Source of the DNA: Longimicrobiales bacterium | GTDB taxonomy: Bacteria; Gemmatimonadota; Gemmatimonadetes; Longimicrobiales; Gaopeijiaceae | Direction: 5' to 3' | NCBI GenBank assembly: GCA_028823235.1 | Contig: JAPKBW010000019.1 | Span: forward strand, 1-55,102 | Length of the DNA: 55,102 bases | Shown: positions 46,349-55,102 of the stretch, in pieces | Layout of the letters: each line of letters starts with the position of its first letter | How positions within the stretch are numbered: the first letter of the stretch is position 1 | Made by a program: the position numbers and the translations under genes | Notes under the pieces: model-generated | Seen by the model: only the letters and a program-made list of their open reading frames with translations | Database searches by the model: none | What the model was told of the DNA's origin: nothing

Positions 46349-47763
46349 CAGCTTGCCCCCTCGCCCGACCGGTTCGACCCGAAGAATCCCGCGATCGTAT
46401 CTCCGATCCCACCGCCGCGACTGGTGCCCGCGGAATGCCCCATGCGGGCCAGCAGGAAGAGTGCCGCCACAAAGAAGACCACATTCCCGAGCCACATTGA
46501 TATGGCTGGGTCTGCGATGCGCCGGTCGGCGAGCGATTCGCCGCCCAGAAGCCCTACCCAGTAAACGAAGAAGATCACGGCCGACGCCACCACAACGAAA
46601 CCAACTCCCGCCGTCGGGAATCGGAGAGCGAGCGGCGGTCCGATCAGGACGAATACCAGACACGCGATCGCGATCGCCCACTTCTTGTGGATCTCTACAC
46701 GGAAGCGATTGATTGATTGCTCGAGTGCGGCCGCACGGGCTGCGCGCGCGCGGGTCCCCGCGACGACCTGCTGAGTCAACGCGTCCCGGGAGAGGTAGGT
46801 GCCGCGGGTGCCGACGATGTCTCTCCTCCGGGCCTCACCCGTCCAGGCCGTATCAGCGGCTATGGGCTGGTTGAGCGCGACGCGCACCGACTGCATCGAG
46901 AGTTCCCGGCTCTCCGTGCGGATCGTGTCCAGTTGGGCTAAGCGGTTCCGTACGTTTTCGCGGAGCAGCGCAAAGCCCATTTCGCGATCCGAACGGTCGG
47001 AACCGCCGAGCCGACGCTCAAGCTCGTTCCCCACGTTACGAAGAGGAATAATCTGCTTTTCGAAGTACAGGCGTTGGAAGCCGCCGTCGACCTGTACCTC
47101 ATGCACAACGCCGTCGTAGAGGGTGAGGTAGAGATCAGTCCGCTCATCGTTGAACGCCATTTCACCCGATGCAGCATAAGTGGTGTTTTGACGCTCCGGA
47201 TCGTTCGAATTAAAGATCCGAACGTTTTCCATTTCGTTGGCCTTGTGATCAATTCGGTCGGCGGTCAAGAAGAATCGATCGATTCCGTTACCTGTCCTAA
47301 GTTCGTTGACGACCTGCTCACGCAATTCGAGCGTCGGACTCTTGCGGCCAATGTCGAGTAGAAGATTTTTTAATGCGTGATTCGATTCAGGCAGGATGGT
47401 GTCATTGAAAAACAGCATGATGAGCGTCGCGATGATGCCGAGGCCGACCACGGGTGTCATGATACGTGCAGGTCGTACACCTCCAGCGGACATCGCGGTT
47501 AGCTCATTGGACGAGGCCATCTCGCTAAATGCATACAGGACCGCGACGAGAACGGACATCGGGAGGGACAGCGCGATCGTATGAGGTAAGGACAAGTAGA
47601 GAAACTCACCGATCACACTCCAGGGGAGGCCCTTGCCAACCAAGGAATCCACGCGCTGCGCGAGCGCATTCACAAAGATCAATCCCGTGATCGCGGTCAG
47701 CGAAAAGAGAAAAGGGCCGAGGTGGGCCCTGATCAGGTATCTGGCTAGAACACCTATACGCAT
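46348..47763 (-). CDS. lptF: Lipopolysaccharide export permease LptF, long form
   Basis: A 471-residue partner of LptG with the same fold: N-terminal helices (LARYLIRAHLGPFLFSLTAITGLIFVNAL; LPHTIALSLPMSVLVAVLYAFSEMASSNELTAMSAGG) and C-terminal ones (KKWAIAIACLVFVLIGPPLALRFP onward). About 100 extra residues sit before the C-terminal helices, rich in Arg, Ala and Glu (ELERRLGGSDRSDREMGFALL to ALEQSINRFRVEIHK), likely helical; E. coli LptF has about 366 residues. ATG 47763 (MRIGVLARYL) with AAGAGGAAA upstream is preferred over ATG 47796. It runs opposite to the SprA-like gene. Confidence 0.9.
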   Translation of the reverse strand: MRIGVLARYLIRAHLGPFLFSLTAITGLIFVNALAQRVDSLVGKGLPWSVIGEFLYLSLPHTIALSLPMSVLVAVLYAFSEMASSNELTAMSAGGVRPARIMTPVVGLGIIATLIMLFFNDTILPESNHALKNLLLDIGRKSPTLELREQVVNELRTGNGIDRFFLTADRIDHKANEMENVRIFNSNDPERQNTTYAASGEMAFNDERTDLYLTLYDGVVHEVQVDGGFQRLYFEKQIIPLRNVGNELERRLGGSDRSDREMGFALLRENVRNRLAQLDTIRTESRELSMQSVRVALNQPIAADTAWTGEARRRDIVGTRGTYLSRDALTQQVVAGTRARAARAAALEQSINRFRVEIHKKWAIAIACLVFVLIGPPLALRFPTAGVGFVVVASAVIFFVYWVGLLGGESLADRRIADPAISMWLGNVVFFVAALFLLARMGHSAGTSRGGGIGDTIAGFFGSNRSGEGAS

Positions 47764-47805
47764 CGCAGCGGTTCTCGTTTCCTCTTGGGTGGACATGCGT
47801 CCGGC

Positions 47806-50800
47806 TTGATTCCGCGACTCGTTACACTGCTTGTGGCCCTTGTGGTCCCCTTAATTGCGAGGGATACAGACGTGCGTCCGGGCGCCACCCGCAGCGGCGT
47901 GGAATCGACGGACTCCCGAGGCCTGGGGCCAGCCCCCAGGCCGGCGATCTCGGACACCATCCTGCGGCCTGATCTGACACTGCCGAGCGGTGCGGTTCGG
48001 GCAGGGCTCACCGCCTCGGCGGATGAGCCACACGTGACGCTTGGCATGCGCCGGATTCGGGTCGGACCAGGGGGGCTGGGGCAACCGCGGACGGTGCCGG
48101 TCGGGACTGCGTCGACGATCGGCCCACTTCCTAGGATTACTCTAGAGCCGATCGATCAAATCGTCCTCAGAGGAAACGTTCGAAATCTGGGCCTGTCGGG
48201 TGCCGATCTTTTCTTGCCCCCGGCGCCGCGGTCGAGGGTTCTCCAAGTTCCGGAGGATACCGACGGCCGCTTCGTCACCGATTACGCAGACCTGGCGTTG
48301 AATGTCCGCAGTCGCATGGAACTCGGTGGCGCTTGGAGTCGCTTCGAACCGTGCGACGCGACGTTCGGAGTGGGTTGTAACCCGTCGCTCATTCCACAAC
48401 TGAGTCCGGACGTGCAGTTCGGGGTCCAAGTGAACGGATCCATTCTGGACCGGGTCTTCGTGGATGTCGATTTTGATCAGGCACGGGAGTTCGATGCCGC
48501 GAACCGGATCAACTTTTTCTATCAGGGCGGTGAAGATGACGTGCTCCGAAGGCTCGAAGTTGGTGACGTCACTTTTCGTCTCCCTCAATCCCGATTCCTG
48601 ACCGAAGGGATCCCAGCAGGGAACTTTGGATTTCAGGCTGAGGGTCAGGTGGGCGCCGTCGATTTTCAGACCGTCTGGGCTCAGCAACGTGGCGATCTCA
48701 ATTCGCGCGTATTCCAGCTTTCCGGCCTGGGTGACCAACGTGGCTTCGTCCAGGAAGACACGCTGGTTCTAGACGACGCGGACTACGTACAGGGTCAGTT
48801 CTTTTTCCTGGTGGATCCAACGCAGATCGATCTTTATCCGCACGTCGATGCACTTCAGTTGGATCCGGCGTCAGCGCCGGCCAGAATCACACCGGGTGAC
48901 CAGCCGCTGCAGCTTTACCGCTTCGAGGACGATCCTGTCTTTCGTCAGCAGGTCGAAGGCTTCATCCAGGCCGATGCGGTCGCTGATGACGGGGTTACCG
49001 AGGTCCGCGAGTCCGGCTGGTTCCGGTATCTCCAGGAAGGAGTCGACTATTCCGTGCACTCCAGTGGACTGTGGGTCGCACTCCGACAGCCACTGAGCCG
49101 AGAGGAGATGCTGGCGGTCACGTATATAACGGCGGTGGGCGACACGATCGGCGACTACAACCCCGAATTGATCTACAACCAGGGAGGCCGGCCTGAACTG
49201 AGGCTTCTCAAGGCTTCTGGCGCGAATCATCAGCCTGGCAGGCCGACGTGGGAGCGAGAGATGCACCAGATCTACCGCGTCTCGGGGTCACCGGATGTCG
49301 AGGCTGGATCCGTCGACCTTTCGGTGTCGCTTGGAGAGCTATCCGCCGGTCGCACGTTCAAACGCAGGCCGAACGGGTCGGACATCACGTTCCTCCGGCT
49401 CTTCGGACTCGATGAGGAAGCGCCGACAGATCGCATCGATCCATCGTTCGTGTACTCACCCGGCCAGGATTTCTTCCAGGATCAGCCACCCGTACAGGGG
49501 ACGTTCATCGTATTCCCGACGCTTCGGCCGTTTGTCGAGCCGCCGCCCGTCCCGGCGCTCAGCCTCAACGAGTTCGTGGCTGGACAGATTCTGGGCGATG
49601 ACGCGAACGTCGGGATCTACGAGCAGGAGGACCCTTTCGAGCGGAGGAACGCTGGTCGCTTCCGACTGACCCTTTCGTACCGAATCCGTTCTCAAGGGGT
49701 CATCTCATCGTTCTCCCTCGGCGCCTTCGGAATCCGTGACGGGAGTGAGCGGATATTGCTCGACGATCGCGCGCTCACGCGTGGGATCGACTATGAGATC
49801 GACTACGATGTGGGCCAAGTGCGTCTCCTGGAACCTGAAATACTGTTCGCATCAGCGCCCAATGCGTCTGTTCGGGCCACTTGGGAGCAGCGTTCTCTTT
49901 TTCAGGTTACGCCGACGCAGGTGTTTGGCTTCAAGACCCATGTGGACCTCGGCTCGAAGGGCGGCATGGACCTTCTCGGGCTCTACCGTTCTGAGAGGTC
50001 GGTTGCCAATCGGCCGATCCTTGGGACCGAGCCAGGCGCGGCACTCCTTGGTGGACTCAATGGTCGGTACGACACCTCGGTCAGCTGGGCGGACCGGGTG
50101 CTGGAGTCGATTCCAGGTCTGAATGTCGCAGGGGTTTCCACGTTCTCCACGAACGGAGAAATCGCTCTGTCGGTACCGAATCCGAACACGCTTGGGCAGA
50201 GCTTCGTCGACGACTTCGACGGTGCTGCGGAACTCCCGATCGCTCTCCGGGCACCGAACTGGATCCTCGGCAGCGCACCGGAGTTTAGAGACGGCGCCGA
50301 GTTGGTGCTGCCAGACGTGGTCGACGAATCAACAGCCGGTTCACTGGTCTGGCAGCACACCTGGGTACTACGGTCGCCTTCGGGGGACAGTCTCGGGGTG
50401 CACGAAGGTCTATTCCCCCGTGCGGACATCGACAACCAGATCAGAGTCGCGGGGTCCGAGGTGCGTGAGTCTGGCCTCCTTCTCTCCCTCGGCTCTAGTC
50501 TGTCAGGTGCTCCCCCTGGCTGGCGATCGGTCACGACACCGCTATCGACGAACGGCTTGGATCTTACGAAGACCGAATTTCTGGAGTTCTACGCGGCGGG
50601 CGGTCAGAGCCTCTCCCTTGTCATCGATCTCGGAATAGTCAGCGAAGACGCGTTTTTCGTCGATGATCAGGGAAACACCGCGGGCACGCGGTCCGACGGG
50701 AGGCCATGGGGACTCGGTATGCTCGATCAGGAAGCAGACCCACGCCTTGGGGAGATCTGGAGTGATGCCCGAGATCAGGTCGGGGTGTGGGACAAGTCGT

Positions 50801-53800
50801 GTCTGGCCGAGCGCGGCAGGATCTATCCGATCGGTGATCCGAGCGCGGTATGCACCAGGGGCAACGGCCGTCCCGACACGGAGGACGTCGATTCCGACGG
50901 GAATCTCGACACAGCGGAGCGACACCTGCGGTACGTCGTGGAGCTGAGCGGCAGCTCGCCGTTTCTCGAGCGCACCACCCAGGAGACTGGGACGGGCTTC
51001 CAACTTTACCGGGTGCCGATCCGTGGTTCGGGTGCGGTCGAGGTCGGCGGCGCGATCTCTGATGCCGACCTCCGTGCCGTTCGGCACCTCCGCATAACGG
51101 TGTCGGGAGCCGGCGGTGAGGTACAGCTCGCGCGGATGCGTTTGGTCGGCTCACGGTGGATCAAACGGGCGGGCGGGGGCGTGCTCGATGGGATCATCGG
51201 CGACACGCTTTCTATTGGCGGCCGGCTCGAGGTCTCCACGGTCTCGGTCGTTACGGAGGGAAGCGACTATGTCTCGCCTCCCGGAGTACTCGAGGAGATG
51301 GCCGACCCGACGCAGGCTTTCATCGGGCAGGGAATCGAATTCAATGAAAAGTCGTTGGGGCTCGTATTCGAGGACGTGCCCGATCAAGGTCGGGCTGAGG
51401 TCTATTTTCGCTTTCCACAGCGCCCGAGGGATTTTCTGTCGTATCGTGAGGCCCGCCTTTGGGCGGTCGCCCGCTCAGGGGATTTCGGCACGACCCGCGG
51501 CAATCGATTCTTCTTCAAGGTCGGGAGTGACTCCGAGAATTTCTATCTCTTCCGGACCGCTCTGAGCCCTCCTGTGTCGGGCGGATTGACGTCGGCCGAC
51601 TGGCTTCCGGAGGTCGTAATCGATTTCACCCAATGGCTGGACCTGAGACGTCGGGCAGAGGAATTGCTGTCGACGGCGCCCCCGGCGCCCGGCGATCCTC
51701 CGGTCCAGGTCTGGTCGACTGACTCGACGTATGCGGTCGTTCTGGGCGATCGTGGTCGGGCGCCGAACCTGGCAGCGGTGCGGGAGCTCTCCATGGGCGT
51801 CTGGAACGAGAGTGGTCTCCCCTCTACCGGCGAGATCTGGATCGATGAACTTCGCCTTGGCCGCCCCGTTCGGGACCCAGGCTTCGCAGGTTCCTTCAAC
51901 GCTGAATTCGACGCTGCCGGCGTCCTCGTGACCCGCCTGAACTTCACGGATCGCGGTGCGTTCTTCAGACAACTTGGGGATCGGGCGACCTACCAGAACG
52001 ACCGCACGCTGAACCTCTCGTCAGCGCTGGCTATCGATCGCTGGCTGCCGAGTGGTTGGGGATTGGACATCCCGGTCACCTTCGATCTGGCAAAATCCAG
52101 TCAGGCTCCGGTCCTCCTCGCGAATTCCGACGTTCGTGCCGATCAGATTGCAAGTCTGCGCAATACGGAAGCTAATCAGACTCGCGTCGGCATTTCCTTG
52201 CGGAAAAGGACGCAGACCGCGAATCCCGTCCTCAGCTTCCTCTTGGACGGCCTCGACGCGCGAGCCTCTATGAGCAGCGTAGATGGTTCGACGGTCACGA
52301 CAGAGAACGAGTCGACCACGTTAGATGCGGGGGTGGGGTGGTTCCGGGAGCCGGAGACCAAGGACTTCGGGATCGTCCCGGGTTTTGCCCAGGACGTGGT
52401 TCGTGCCGTATTGCCGGGATTTCTCGAGGACAAGATCGCAGACTCTCGTCTCCGGCTGACGCCTGTGCGTCTTTCGTTGGGGACGTCCTATTTCCAGCAA
52501 CGCAGTGAGGTCTTCCGTTACGAAGAGATCGTAGTCCGCCCGGACGACGCACTCGCGATCGCGACGTTTGCCCCGCGCGAGTTGCTACAGTTTGCTGCAG
52601 ACATGCGCCTGCGTCCGCTCGAGCCACTCACTGCCGACTTCACCTTCCTCTCGGTGCGTGATCTTCTCGAGCCGGTGAAGGCCAGCGCGGATATGGATGT
52701 GCAGGAGCTGATTGAGGCGGAGCGAGCTCGGCTCGCGGGCCTCGATCTCGGCTGGGAGACGAATCGGACGCTACGTACTGACTTCGTCTACCGCCCCTCC
52801 ATCGTATCCTGGCTCAGGAGTGACATCGACTGGTCTACGGTCTATCAAAGCGATCGGAATACGAACTTTGTCGAGCGCAAGACCGCGGGGGCTGACACGA
52901 CCACGGTGCTCGCCCGAAATGCCCGCGGCCAGCGCGATTGGGGGGCTACGACCGGCGTGAATCCGTCTGCACTGGCAGTCGCCTGGTTCGGGGAGGCGTC
53001 CGATGGTGACGATCTAGCGGTCGCACAATTGCGTTCGATCGTCTCCGCCGTCCGTCCAATTACGGTGACGTATCGTGACGGGATCACGTCGCGGTTCAAT
53101 CGTGCCCCGGTTGATCCACGTTTCGATTATCAGTTGGGCTGGGGCGATTTCGACACCTATCGGTTCATTGATGCGGACACTGCTGCCTCCCTCACTGATC
53201 GATCCAGCTGGCGGATCGCGTCGGGAGTGACACTGCCCGGAGGTGCCGGTATTCAGGTCGGGTACATGGAGAGCGACGCGGAGACGATCGACACACGGAG
53301 TGACCGTCGGACGGTTCAGAGAAATTGGCCCGACGTTCAGGCGACGCTCCCAACGCTCCGGCTGCCGAGCTACACTGGGATCCAGGCGATCAACCTCTCG
53401 ACCGGTGTTGTGAAGACCAAGAGAGAAATCGAGTTCGGAGGCCGGGCGCTACAGCGGCGCTTTGACTCGGACACGCAGGTTCCACTGGACGTGTCCATCC
53501 AATGGTGGCGGACGTTGGTAACGACCTACCGTGGCGCCTATCGCAACGGGACTGGCGTTGATCCGACCGGTGACACGGAACGAGAACAGGTGAGCCACCG
53601 TGTTTCACTCAATACGCAGCTTCTCCCTCCAGTCGCGATCGCCCGTCGCCTGGATCGACCGATCAGCCTGTCGCTCATCGGCGCCTACCGGTCAGATTTG
53701 AATTGCCGCGTCACGGTCACTGGAGACGATTGCGTCGCGTTCATTGACCTGGTTACGAAGACGGCGAGCATGTCCATGAACACGAGCGTTGGGGGCTTTG

Positions 53801-53934
53801 AGTTTGGCATTCAGTTGAGCTATGACGACCGCCAGTCCTTCGTGGGGCAGCAAACGGGGTCCACGCAGTTCCAGGTCGGAATCTTCGGTCAGCTCGATTT
53901 CGCCGCAGGGGGCCTGCCGATCGGGGGCAGATAG
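47806..53934 (+). CDS. sprA: SprA-like giant outer-membrane protein (type IX secretion translocon homologue)
   Basis: About 2,042 residues, one uninterrupted frame. The N-terminus is a membrane-targeting segment (LVTLLVALVVPLIARD). SprA-type sequence includes ANRINFFYQGGEDDVLRRLEVGDVTFRLP with GNFGFQAEGQVGAVDFQTVWAQQRG (~residues 240-300), NPELIYNQGGRPELRLL, SFVDDFDGAAELPIALRAPNW (~800) and repeated beta-rich SprA_N/C modules to a terminal strand (STQFQVGIFGQLDF). In Bacteroidota SprA (about 2,300 residues) is the outer-membrane channel of the type IX system. TTG 47806 is chosen; TTG 47785 would extend it. It diverges from lptF. Confidence 0.85.
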   Translation: MIPRLVTLLVALVVPLIARDTDVRPGATRSGVESTDSRGLGPAPRPAISDTILRPDLTLPSGAVRAGLTASADEPHVTLGMRRIRVGPGGLGQPRTVPVGTASTIGPLPRITLEPIDQIVLRGNVRNLGLSGADLFLPPAPRSRVLQVPEDTDGRFVTDYADLALNVRSRMELGGAWSRFEPCDATFGVGCNPSLIPQLSPDVQFGVQVNGSILDRVFVDVDFDQAREFDAANRINFFYQGGEDDVLRRLEVGDVTFRLPQSRFLTEGIPAGNFGFQAEGQVGAVDFQTVWAQQRGDLNSRVFQLSGLGDQRGFVQEDTLVLDDADYVQGQFFFLVDPTQIDLYPHVDALQLDPASAPARITPGDQPLQLYRFEDDPVFRQQVEGFIQADAVADDGVTEVRESGWFRYLQEGVDYSVHSSGLWVALRQPLSREEMLAVTYITAVGDTIGDYNPELIYNQGGRPELRLLKASGANHQPGRPTWEREMHQIYRVSGSPDVEAGSVDLSVSLGELSAGRTFKRRPNGSDITFLRLFGLDEEAPTDRIDPSFVYSPGQDFFQDQPPVQGTFIVFPTLRPFVEPPPVPALSLNEFVAGQILGDDANVGIYEQEDPFERRNAGRFRLTLSYRIRSQGVISSFSLGAFGIRDGSERILLDDRALTRGIDYEIDYDVGQVRLLEPEILFASAPNASVRATWEQRSLFQVTPTQVFGFKTHVDLGSKGGMDLLGLYRSERSVANRPILGTEPGAALLGGLNGRYDTSVSWADRVLESIPGLNVAGVSTFSTNGEIALSVPNPNTLGQSFVDDFDGAAELPIALRAPNWILGSAPEFRDGAELVLPDVVDESTAGSLVWQHTWVLRSPSGDSLGVHEGLFPRADIDNQIRVAGSEVRESGLLLSLGSSLSGAPPGWRSVTTPLSTNGLDLTKTEFLEFYAAGGQSLSLVIDLGIVSEDAFFVDDQGNTAGTRSDGRPWGLGMLDQEADPRLGEIWSDARDQVGVWDKSCLAERGRIYPIGDPSAVCTRGNGRPDTEDVDSDGNLDTAERHLRYVVELSGSSPFLERTTQETGTGFQLYRVPIRGSGAVEVGGAISDADLRAVRHLRITVSGAGGEVQLARMRLVGSRWIKRAGGGVLDGIIGDTLSIGGRLEVSTVSVVTEGSDYVSPPGVLEEMADPTQAFIGQGIEFNEKSLGLVFEDVPDQGRAEVYFRFPQRPRDFLSYREARLWAVARSGDFGTTRGNRFFFKVGSDSENFYLFRTALSPPVSGGLTSADWLPEVVIDFTQWLDLRRRAEELLSTAPPAPGDPPVQVWSTDSTYAVVLGDRGRAPNLAAVRELSMGVWNESGLPSTGEIWIDELRLGRPVRDPGFAGSFNAEFDAAGVLVTRLNFTDRGAFFRQLGDRATYQNDRTLNLSSALAIDRWLPSGWGLDIPVTFDLAKSSQAPVLLANSDVRADQIASLRNTEANQTRVGISLRKRTQTANPVLSFLLDGLDARASMSSVDGSTVTTENESTTLDAGVGWFREPETKDFGIVPGFAQDVVRAVLPGFLEDKIADSRLRLTPVRLSLGTSYFQQRSEVFRYEEIVVRPDDALAIATFAPRELLQFAADMRLRPLEPLTADFTFLSVRDLLEPVKASADMDVQELIEAERARLAGLDLGWETNRTLRTDFVYRPSIVSWLRSDIDWSTVYQSDRNTNFVERKTAGADTTTVLARNARGQRDWGATTGVNPSALAVAWFGEASDGDDLAVAQLRSIVSAVRPITVTYRDGITSRFNRAPVDPRFDYQLGWGDFDTYRFIDADTAASLTDRSSWRIASGVTLPGGAGIQVGYMESDAETIDTRSDRRTVQRNWPDVQATLPTLRLPSYTGIQAINLSTGVVKTKREIEFGGRALQRRFDSDTQVPLDVSIQWWRTLVTTYRGAYRNGTGVDPTGDTEREQVSHRVSLNTQLLPPVAIARRLDRPISLSLIGAYRSDLNCRVTVTGDDCVAFIDLVTKTASMSMNTSVGGFEFGIQLSYDDRQSFVGQQTGSTQFQVGIFGQLDFAAGGLPIGGR

Positions 53935-53948
53935 AAAGCTAGTTCATA

Positions 53949-53995
53949 CGTGCATGGGAGAGCCCAGGGTGACCTGTCATCCTTGCCCATGCATG
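53949..53995 (+). terminator. Nested stem-loop directly after the SprA-like gene
   Basis: TGCATGGG (53951-53958) pairs with CCCATGCA (53986-53993), extended by two weaker pairs, and encloses a second stem AGGGTGA/TCATCCT around CCTG. It begins 15 bases after the stop. There is no T-run, so a mRNA 3'-end stabiliser or factor-dependent terminator is as likely as an intrinsic terminator. Confidence 0.45.
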
Positions 53996-54299
53996 ATGCC
54001 GAAGCTAGGTCGCAGAAACGCGCGGAAAGGAGGTCGTTCACTCCTTTCTGATATTTGTCCTGAGCGTCAAAGAAGCCACGGATGGTAGCAGGGCGTGCAT
54101 ACGGAATTCCCGACGGGGTCTGGGACAGCTCTCGAAGGATCGTCTTACGTGGTGACATGCGGTTCGGTGTTTCTGTGGGACGTTACAGGGTGCTATTTCT
54201 TGAATGGTCCTGCGGCACTGAGAGTTGCGAAGTGTCATCACTGGACGGAGCCTCCCGGCTTCGCGAGGATGGTGCGGTTACCGTCTACCGGAGCTTGGT
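53996..54299. other. Gap before the TauE/SafE gene with a second hairpin
   Basis: No gene is supported, although short frames exist. A perfect 8-bp hairpin GAAAGGAG (54025-54032) / CTCCTTTC (54041-54048) with an 8-base loop is present, containing a ribosome-site-like AAAGGAGG. Nothing else was recognised. Confidence 0.4.
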
Positions 54300-55055
54300 G
54301 TGCCTGAAGATCTCTTGACCCCGTTGTTGCTTGTGGGCGCTGGCCTGATCGCCGGTACGATCAATTCGATCGCCGGGGGCGGGTCTCTTCTGACTCTGCC
54401 GCTGCTCATCTTCCTGGGTTTGCCCCCAACGATGGCGAATGCGACGAATCGCATCGCGATCTTCATCGGTGGAGTGGGCGCGACGGGCAGTTTCCACAAA
54501 CGAGGACTGATCCCGACCGAGTGGGTGAAGTTTGCGCTTCCTCCGGCCTTGGTGGGTGTTGCGCTCGGGACCTGGGGTGCCATGACGATCGGCGACGTCG
54601 CCTTCGAACGGGTGCTCGCGGGTGTCCTTGTCATGGCGGCCGCTTGGATGATCTGGCACCCGGTGAAGTTTCCAACGGGAACCGAGATCCTAGCACCCGC
54701 CCCAGAGAAGAGATGGATCCGTCGCGGGGCGTTCTTCTTGTTTGGCTGCTACGGTGGCTTCATCCAAGCAGGGATCGGATTCATGTTTCTGGCGCTCCTT
54801 TCAGCCAATGGATTGGACCTGGTTCGTGGCAACGCTGTGAAGGTGCCGCTGATCCTAGCTTTCACGGCCCTGGCGATCCCGATCTTTGCCTACGCCGGGC
54901 TGCTCGACTGGACCGCGGGACTGACCCTGGCCGCCGGCCAATTCTTCGGTGCCAAGCTGGGAGTTCACCTTCAGGTTCTGAAGGGACAGGCATGGGTGCG
55001 GAAGGTACTGACCGTGGCGATCGTCGCTTTCGCGATCAAGCTCGTTCTCGGCTGA
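54300..55055 (+). CDS. TauE/SafE-family membrane permease
   Basis: A 251-residue inner-membrane protein of the TauE/SafE (sulfite/organosulfonate exporter, DUF81) family. The family repeat opens both halves: GAGLIAGTINSIAGGGSLLTLPLL with PTMANATNRIA, then FLFGCYGGFIQAGIGFMFLALL with RGNAVKVPLILAF, followed by QFFGAKLGVHLQV near the end. About eight helices are expected. The family exports small sulfur anions or related compounds, but the substrate cannot be read. The frame is open from 54225; GTG 54300 with CCGGAG six bases upstream is chosen. It ends 47 bases before the window edge. Confidence 0.9.
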   Translation: MPEDLLTPLLLVGAGLIAGTINSIAGGGSLLTLPLLIFLGLPPTMANATNRIAIFIGGVGATGSFHKRGLIPTEWVKFALPPALVGVALGTWGAMTIGDVAFERVLAGVLVMAAAWMIWHPVKFPTGTEILAPAPEKRWIRRGAFFLFGCYGGFIQAGIGFMFLALLSANGLDLVRGNAVKVPLILAFTALAIPIFAYAGLLDWTAGLTLAAGQFFGAKLGVHLQVLKGQAWVRKVLTVAIVAFAIKLVLG

Positions 55056-55102
55056 CTTCGTCTTCGCCCGGGCTGTAATAGCGACGCCCCGGCCCGCCGC
55101 AC

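Noticed and set aside
54082-54318. 78-residue frame in the gap before the TauE/SafE gene
   Set aside because: No ribosome site, no recognisable sequence, and it overlaps the TauE/SafE start in another frame.

Overview
The window is GC-rich, densely coded chromosome from a Gram-negative bacterium. Envelope genes show the outer membrane: LptF and LptG permeases, a TonB-dependent receptor, a TolC-like channel with a MacAB-like pump, lipoproteins, and a roughly 2,040-residue SprA-like outer-membrane protein. SprA is typical of the Bacteroidota/FCB group. Together with the high GC, an M6 protease carrying a C-terminal GN..G.YDLGDFRAW motif, and an NSS transporter with a MetS-type small protein, this suggests Gemmatimonadota. 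That placement is inference from gene content; there is no rRNA here to settle it. No tRNA, rRNA, CRISPR array, insertion sequence, phage or integrase gene was recognised.

Layout. (1) 1-9550: glycyl-tRNA synthetase overlapping ytoQ, an NSS-family sodium symporter, a small zincin, an unknown protein, endonuclease III, an HD-domain protein, a secreted M6 metalloprotease overlapping a small lipoprotein gene, and a 37-residue MetS-like membrane peptide. (2) 9584-19334: carB, a histone-deacetylase-family hydrolase, a methyltransferase overlapping an M24 peptidase, priA and an HNH endonuclease. (3) 19335-29036: two ECF sigma-factor operons facing each other. The plus-strand operon joins a sigma factor to two small membrane proteins and a complete three-part export system (TolC, split MacB, MacA). 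The minus-strand operon encodes sigma factor, zinc anti-sigma factor and a two-PDZ exported protein. (4) 29230-32772: a decayed NatA/NatB-type ABC transporter whose C-terminal CPBP protease domain is still open, then threonine synthase, a small membrane protein and a small exported protein. (5) 32905-37424: a phosphodiester glycosidase, a TonB receptor and a second M24 peptidase. (6) 37421-43886: one-carbon/methionine block with a MetF-like protein, a fused homocysteine methyltransferase/MTHFR and MetH. (7) 44334-55055: a DapF-like protein lacking both catalytic cysteines, lptG and lptF, the SprA-like protein and a TauE/SafE permease.

Genes are tightly packed, with many ATGA, GTGA or TGATG stop-start overlaps implying coupled translation (glyS-ytoQ, M6-lipoprotein, tolC-ATPase-macA, CPBP-thrC, pepP-metF-like, metH-yitJ-like, lptF-lptG). 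The most unusual points are the Cys-to-Ser double substitution in the DapF homologue, the multiply frameshifted ABC/CPBP locus, the SprA homologue, the ECF-linked efflux operon, and the M6 protease with a dockerin-like tail next to a coupled lipoprotein. The longer ORFs lying antisense to carB, metH and other genes are judged to be high-GC shadows.
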